From Malaya genurostris (taxonomy: Eukaryota; Arthropoda; Insecta; Diptera; Culicidae), in NCBI RefSeq assembly GCF_030247185.1, contig NC_080572.1:132100262-132164261 (forward strand): 64,000 nucleotides of DNA, read 5' to 3'. How positions within the stretch are numbered: the stretch's first letter is position 1; the number at the start of each line of letters is the position of its first letter. Below, piece by piece: positions 59,057 to 64,000 of the stretch. The notes below the pieces were generated by a model. The model was not told where the DNA came from. It was given only the letters and a program-made list of their open reading frames with translations, and did not search any database. Both the position numbers and the translations under genes were made by a program.

Positions 59057-59640
59057 GATGATTTACTTAAAAATGGAGTTGGTCGTTTCAAAAACTCTAT
59101 GCTTGAGGGAGTTAAGATACTCGAGTGCAAGCAATTGTACTCAGCATCTATTCACAATGGGAACAAGTTTTATCGTCCCTTAGATTCATTTGCCGGATCT
59201 GCGTTGCCTAGCCATGTCTACATCGATGGAATTCGTCTTCCTGTTCGGCTTTTTGTTCCGAATATTATGAATTGCACGAACTGTAAAAAATCGGGCATAC
59301 GGCAACTTTTTATAGTAATAAGCCTAATCGTAACCGATATGAACGGCCCCATAAGGATAATATTTGTGATAGAGATAATGAAAAATGTGTTTATTGTGGG
59401 GAAACTCCGCATGATCTCTCAGCATGCGCTGCATTTAAGATGCGTAAACACAAAATTAAGCTCTCTTCAAAAGCAGGATCTAAGCGCACATATACAGAAA
59501 TGCTTAAAACATTTATTGATGTTCCCCACTCGAAACAGAAAACGGGTCAGAGAGTCAGAGAAATCTGACTCTGATGAAAATAGTGAAGGTACTTCATTTG
59601 TCAATCCTCTAGGTCCTGTTAGGAAAAAGTAGTCCTCCCC
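59057..59640 (+). pseudogene. B3 ORF1, downstream half
   Basis: Matches B1 ORF1 after the BEL insertion: DDLLKNGVGRFKNSMLEGVK, then SHVYIDGIRLPVRLFVPNIM and a first knuckle CTNCKKSG that runs into a frameshift. A tail with ESEKSDSDENSEGTSF ends about 59630. Stops in all frames of the knuckle region. Confidence 0.8.
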
Positions 59641-60644
59641 CAAATTACCAAAAGAGGCACCTAAAACCACATCTTCCCAGATCTTCCCACAAGATCCCAG
59701 TGTTAAATCTAAAAGGTAAAATTTAAAATCGAAAACTGTGCCTCCTGGTTTGTCAAATTCATAAACCAACCCAGGAACTAGCAACTTGCCAAAGAACACT
59801 TGCCAGCTGCCAAGCTTTTTGGGATAAAGATGATCTGGGTCGGTGAATGCACTAAATTATTCCTAAAATATCGACAAAGGCATGGTTCAATGGACTGGGT
59901 GTGAGTAGGGATTTCATTCGTGTGATGTCCAGATTCATTTCCAATCAATGTCGTTAGATGCACACCTTCGTCGAATTTGACTTTCAGAGACTAATCATTG
60001 TGCTTGTGGCGAAGGTTATCGCGATAATGATCATGTCGTTTGAACATGCGTGGAGTATCGTCATGTCAGATCTCAACTAATAAATTACTTGCGTACCCAA
60101 GGTAGACTATCCAATGTCCCAGTTCGAGACATTCTTGCTTGTCGTGACCTTTCTTACATAAAACTTCTTTACCATTTCGTAAAGTTTCAATTTAATAATT
60201 GACCCTTTAGAGGGTTAGTTCTGACTCCTACTGCGTCCATTAGTTCATCCAATAGCAACATTTTAATAAAAATGATGTGCTGATAAAAACAAACTCAAAA
60301 TCAATAACAAAATTCATAAAAATTTCAGTTTATTTTATAATTTTTAGCAGTTGATCGTTTCGTTCAAATATGATATTTAAAAAATAGGAGGAATATGTTT
60401 TATTAAACTAAAATCGTTGTGACTATATAAGTATTATATAAGGATAAGGATTCTATGTAAAAGTGATGCTACGGCGAAGAAAAACTTATTTAAATTGCCT
60501 TAAGAAATAAACATATTTATGAAAAAAAAATTCTGAACCTCTAAAGACCATCATAACGGCATTCCTTCCAATAGCTAGAACTTTTTTGAAACAGTTTTTT
60601 TTTATTTAAAAGATATTTTATTCAGTCCTATTTGCGTACAAGCT

Positions 60645-61655
60645 TTACGTGGCCGATTTAGCTGAGTTTTTAAATAAAAGATTTTTTTTTGTATTGGATC
60701 TCGTTGTCACCCTTTTTCCAGGGGGAGAGGAGCTTCCATTTTCCTCCTGCGAGGATTGAGGGGCACTTCGTTCGTGGTTCGTCTCGTCATCCATTGCCGC
60801 ATCGGTGGTATTGTTGTTGATTTCGTTGCTAGTTGCTGTAGATGCGCTTTGTTGTACATTGTTTGCAGTTGCTGGTTGGTTGGACGGTAAGCTGTTAACT
60901 GCAGCTGGTGTACTTTGTTCTATAGGAGATACGTTGGATGGTTTCGTTAAACAGGATGCTTCACTGTTGTTGGTAACTGTCACAGGTGTACTGGGGTTGT
61001 TTGGGGTTGATGTGAAGGAAGCACCGTTGTCCTTTGGTATAGTTGTCTCCTTGTCCGATTTATCACATGGCTTACCGTAGTGAACAGCTTTTTGGCAATA
61101 TTGACATGTGGCCATCTGATTGTCATAGGTAACAAGTGATTTGCACGGTATTCTTGTATCCTGACCGAATGTCACATAAGAAGGTATAGGCCTCCTCAAG
61201 CGCATGCGTAACAAACGTACGCCATTTAGAATACCGGGGAAAAATTTCTTCCACTTTTCTTTTTCGATAGAGAGAATCTCTCCGTATTGGGACATGGTTT
61301 TGCGAATATAAGGATCGATGACGCTTGAGGGAAGATCATGCACACGCACTTCTATAGCACTATCTTCCATATATACTGGAATGTTGTACTTGATGTTTTC
61401 ATGCTCCACATAGTGCACATTATTATTGCCTTTAGCGAATTGAATTGCATCCAACTCTTTATAGAACTGGATATAAACAACATTATTGGTCTTATTGCAT
61501 TGAAGTAAATGCACACGTTTAATGTCCAGATGCATTTGCTCCTTAAGCAAACCTTCAAGTTCTCGTATCGAGGGTCAAATTTTGCACTGTCTGAAGTCAA
61601 AAATAATTGTATTTATTCGTACCGGCGGTAGTTTTTGTTCGTTTGGTTCACTCAT
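60645..61655 (-). pseudogene. Family A ORF1 (RRM-like and CCHC), copy 3, one stop
   Basis: The ATG at 61655 starts MSEPNEQKLPPVR. One TGA at about 61575, where copy 2 has CGA. Then 301 codons are open: RRM-like blocks (RVHLLQCNKTNNVVYIQFYK; NIPVYMEDSAIEVRVHDLP; SIEKEKWKKFFPGILNGVRL), knuckle CQYCQKAVHYGKPC, a T/S/N-rich tail, and PPGKRVTTRSNTKK. The longest near-intact family A protein in the window. No catalytic domain. Confidence 0.8.
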
Positions 61656-61732
61656 TTTCGAGGTCGTTCTATTGTTCACTACACAATACTGTACTAGGTT
61701 TCTTCTGTCTCAAACGTAAGCGGTTTTGTTTG

Positions 61733-61767
61733 TCGACTGACTTGGATGAGAAGTAAACCCGAACTGA
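61733..61767 (-). promoter_or_regulatory. Inr and DPE core promoter at the first base of family A copy 3
   Basis: TCAGTT at 61767-61762 (initiator) and AGTCGA at 61738-61733, exactly +28 to +33 from the initiator A. Conserved in copy 2, although the bases between them are not. Confidence 0.65.
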
Positions 61768-61807
61768 TTGAAACAGTTATCAGTTCAATGGCCAGTTCTC
61801 TCAGGTT

Positions 61808-64000
61808 TTGTATCATTTGATAGATAATTTATCATCCGCCGCAAATGATCCAATCACTGCACTGCAATGGAATTGTCTAAGCATCATGCCAAAACTTGAT
61901 TCATTTAAAGTTTTATTGCATAGTCAAAAATGTGATGTATTTACTTTGTGCGAAACATGGCTTACTTCGAACATAGCTTTAAATTTTAATGTATTTATCA
62001 TTATACGGTCGATAAGGACTCTCCGTATGGCGGAGTGCATTTAGGAATTATGAAATGTAAGTCCTTTTATAGATTAAACATTCCTTATACTTTTATTACA
62101 GTAGTTGTTGCTTGTCGAATAAACATTAAAGAAAAATACATTTGTATAGCTTCGGTTTATATTGCTTCAAGAGCACAAGTTTAGCAGCGACAGCTTAATG
62201 AAATGGTTGAAGCTCTTTCTGCTCCACGATTGATTCTGAGAGATTTCAATTCGCACGGAATTATGTGAGGTTCCATTTACAATGATAGCAGATCATCTTT
62301 AATATATAATATATGCGACATTTTGACTGGATTAAATACCAAATTAATATTTCAAGTGTCTTAAATTCAATGAAACAACTCCCCCTGCTGGAAGAATATG
62401 ATTTCCTCGTTTGTTAGGTTCTGGAGGCCGCAGAACTAGCCCAAACCAAACGATTCCTTGGTCCGACGACTGACAGAAGGCCTCCAAACCCTAGGTGGGA
62501 CGATGAATGCTCAGATGCTAAACACGCGAAACAAAATGCTTGTAAAACGTTTTTAAAGCGAGGAGTTGGAGTTTTGAAAAATGCTTGGTTTTAGAAACCA
62601 AGTACAAGAGCATACTACCAACCAAGATATGTAGCTACTGGAAACATTTTGTCGAAGGTTTGTCTAGAGAAACCTCAACGAGCACTCTTTGGAACACTGC
62701 CAGACGAATGTGGAATCGTAACGTAGAAAATGAGAGGAATACTTGAACCGATATTTGACTTTGCTAGGAAAGCTTGTCCAGATTCTGTTCCTACGCAGAG
62801 CATTATTCGGGAGTCTACCTCAAATAATGGTTCCATTGATAGTCATTTTTGAACGATGGAATTTTCCATAACACTTTTGTCTTGTAACAATAACGGGTTT
62901 GACTTTAAAATAACTCGAGATTTGGTTTGATTTCAAATGCACGTGAAGAGGACACTTTAGGCATCTGATAGCAAAATGTCAACAAAGAATAAATTTTCTT
63001 TGACCAATAACAAAATTTTGGTGGGGTGCTCATCCGGAAGATCTAATAAAACTGTATCAGATAACGATACTTTCCGTGATGGAATACGAATGCGTTTTCT
63101 TTCGTTCCGCTGCAAACTCTCATATTATAAAACTTGAACGAATTCAGTATCGTTCTTTGTGAATTGCTTTAGGCTGCATGCATTTGACACATACAATGAG
63201 TTTTGAAGTTCTGGCGGGAGTTTTTCCATTGAAAGATCGCTTTTGAGAACATTCATCACGACTGCTAATAAGATGTGTGGTAGTGAATACTCTAGTTATT
63301 AATAACTTCGAAAGGCTAGTTGAGCTTCAATCACAAACAAGATTCATGACAGTATATTTTAACCATATGTCACAGAAAATCAATCTATCAAGATATATTC
63401 CCATCCCTGACAGCCTTCTAAATGTTCCTGACTTAACTATATTTTTCGATCAAAAATATTTTCCAATACGTTCAGGTATATTGACTCTGAGAAAATGTTT
63501 TTGTTTCAAGAACCTGCATCTGTTTATATAGCAGAGTTAGCAGCAGTTCATTATAGCTTGAGTGTATTCGTCACATTGTCTCCAAACCATTATTTCCTCT
63601 TCTCAGATAGTCTGAGTGCAATTGAAGCCATTCACTCAAACATGACTGGCATGAATGAATCGTTTTTCTTGGGCAAAACAAAACAGTGCCTGAACGCCAT
63701 ATTGAATAATAATTAGCAAATCACTATAGTTTGGGTCCCGGCTCATTCCTCCATTCCAGGTAATGAGAGAGTCGATATTCTAGTCAAACGTGGTGGTATT
63801 GAGGGTGAAATTTATGAGAGACCGATTGCTTTCAACGCTTTATATAGCGCATCTCGCCAAAGAACACTTTCCAGCTAACAAGCTTCTTGGGATAGAGATG
63901 ATCTGGGTCGGTGGATGCACTCAATTATTCCTAAAATATCGACAAAGGCATGGTTCAAGGAAATGGATGTGAGTAGGGATTTCATTCGTGTGACGTCCAG
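61808..64000 (+). pseudogene. B4 ORF2: endonuclease, linker, RNase H; RT core missing
   Basis: TALQWNCLSIMPKLDSFKVL and CDVFTLCETWL (endonuclease). A deletion between about 62330 and 62340 removes its C-terminal part. The linker (EYDFLVC, LAQTKRFLGPTTDRRPPNP) is followed by loss of about 860 bp of RT compared with B2. RNase H: YIAELAAVHYSLSVFV, FLFSDSLSAIEAIHS, VWVPAHSSIPGNERVDI. Several stops. Confidence 0.8.

Larger units (their letters stand above)
51900..60530 (+). mobile_element. I-clade LINE family B, copy B3, split by BEL and internally deleted
   Basis: ORF1 sequence 51900-52146 (…NDLK, then AIEYRVYIPSKEVEIDGVVT) continues at 59057 (DDLLKNGVGRFKNSMLEGVK). ORF1 runs to about 59780 and then jumps directly to the ORF2 C-terminus (AKEHLPAAKLFGIKMIW-like, 59783 on). 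The 3'UTR ends in AAATAAACATATTTATG and an A-run at about 60529. So the copy had already lost the endonuclease, RT and most of RNase H. BEL then inserted with a CAGTC duplication. Confidence 0.85.
60596..61767 (-). mobile_element. Family A gag-only non-LTR element, copy 3 (complete, perfect duplication)
   Basis: 1172 bp, flanked by TTGAAACAGT at 60586-60595 and 61768-61777. The empty site is present in B1 (minus strand, about 30036-30045). First base TCAGTTCGGG at 61767; 3' end AATAAAATATCTTTTAAAT and an A8 run. The only coding content is one gag-like ORF. About 95% identical by eye to copy 2 except for bases 9-24 from the 5' end, which differ strongly. Confidence 0.88.
60531..64000 (+). mobile_element. 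I-clade LINE family B, copy B4, 5'-truncated, continues past the window
   Basis: Starts in the ORF1 C-terminus (60536: LKTIITAFLPIARTFLKQ) immediately after the B3 A-run, head to tail. Interrupted by family A copy 3 at 60596-61767, then resumes (…SVQWPVLSGF) into ORF2. Endonuclease 61808-62290, linker about 62340-62880. The RT core is deleted at about 62897, where SCNNN is followed by the region after the ADD box. RNase H lies at about 63500-63850. Confidence 0.85.

Overview
The window looks like a repeat-dense, transposon-nested stretch of an insect nuclear genome, most likely a culicine (Aedes-type) mosquito. The evidence is the mix of families: I-clade LINEs with three CCHC knuckles and RNase H, Jockey LINEs, BEL/Pao and Ty3/gypsy LTR elements, a tRNA-headed SINE, MITE-like TIR elements, and the CTTCCGGTTCCGGAAT tandem repeat common in mosquito DNA. 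The species call is inference. I see no intact host gene, rRNA, CRISPR array or bacterial-type operon. Family letters (A, B, C, D, R1, S1, S2) are mine.

Layout. 1-1243: family A copy 1, inserted in a Jockey (D) 3' end. 1250-2600: diverged repeat R1. 2679-4980: decayed BEL/Pao gag/protease with a PHD-type finger. 5124-7312: 5'-truncated Jockey (C, minus) whose 3' tail is a 235-bp (TA)n tract. 7640-9610: decayed hAT transposase. 10997-20035: a Ty3/gypsy element with both LTRs, a well-formed -1 frameshift signal and a long non-coding 3' domain of hairpin-forming repeats. 20036-23754: Jockey D interrupted by a 1.4-kb TIR element. 24230-25350: a MITE with 24-bp perfect TIRs. 25605-32060: I-clade LINE B1 (minus), carrying a SINE and two other small insertions. 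33765-40760: satellite-like arrays, a 255-bp palindrome, and a 2.4-kb TIR element that has captured histone gene pieces. 40876-47860: LINE B2 (minus), holding family A copy 2. 47868-48660: RT fragment B5. 49205-51560: ORF1-like fragment, second R1 copy, one reversed S1 unit. 51900-60530: LINE B3, split by a nearly complete BEL element (52147-59051). 60531-64000: LINE B4, holding family A copy 3.

Most notable are: (1) family A, a 1.15-1.17 kb non-LTR element that encodes only an RRM/CCHC gag-like protein, yet has target-site duplications, poly(A) and an Inr+DPE promoter at its first base, so it looks like a unit mobilised in trans; (2) a TIR element containing an unmistakable H2A fragment with the histone 3' stem-loop and a probable H2B 5' fragment; (3) a canonical -1 frameshift site (slippery heptamer, 6-nt spacer, 7-bp stem) at the gypsy gag-pol overlap; (4) loss of catalytic residues in four of the reverse transcriptases and in the BEL integrase. 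Most of the autonomous elements present are therefore dead, and the window records successive nested insertions.
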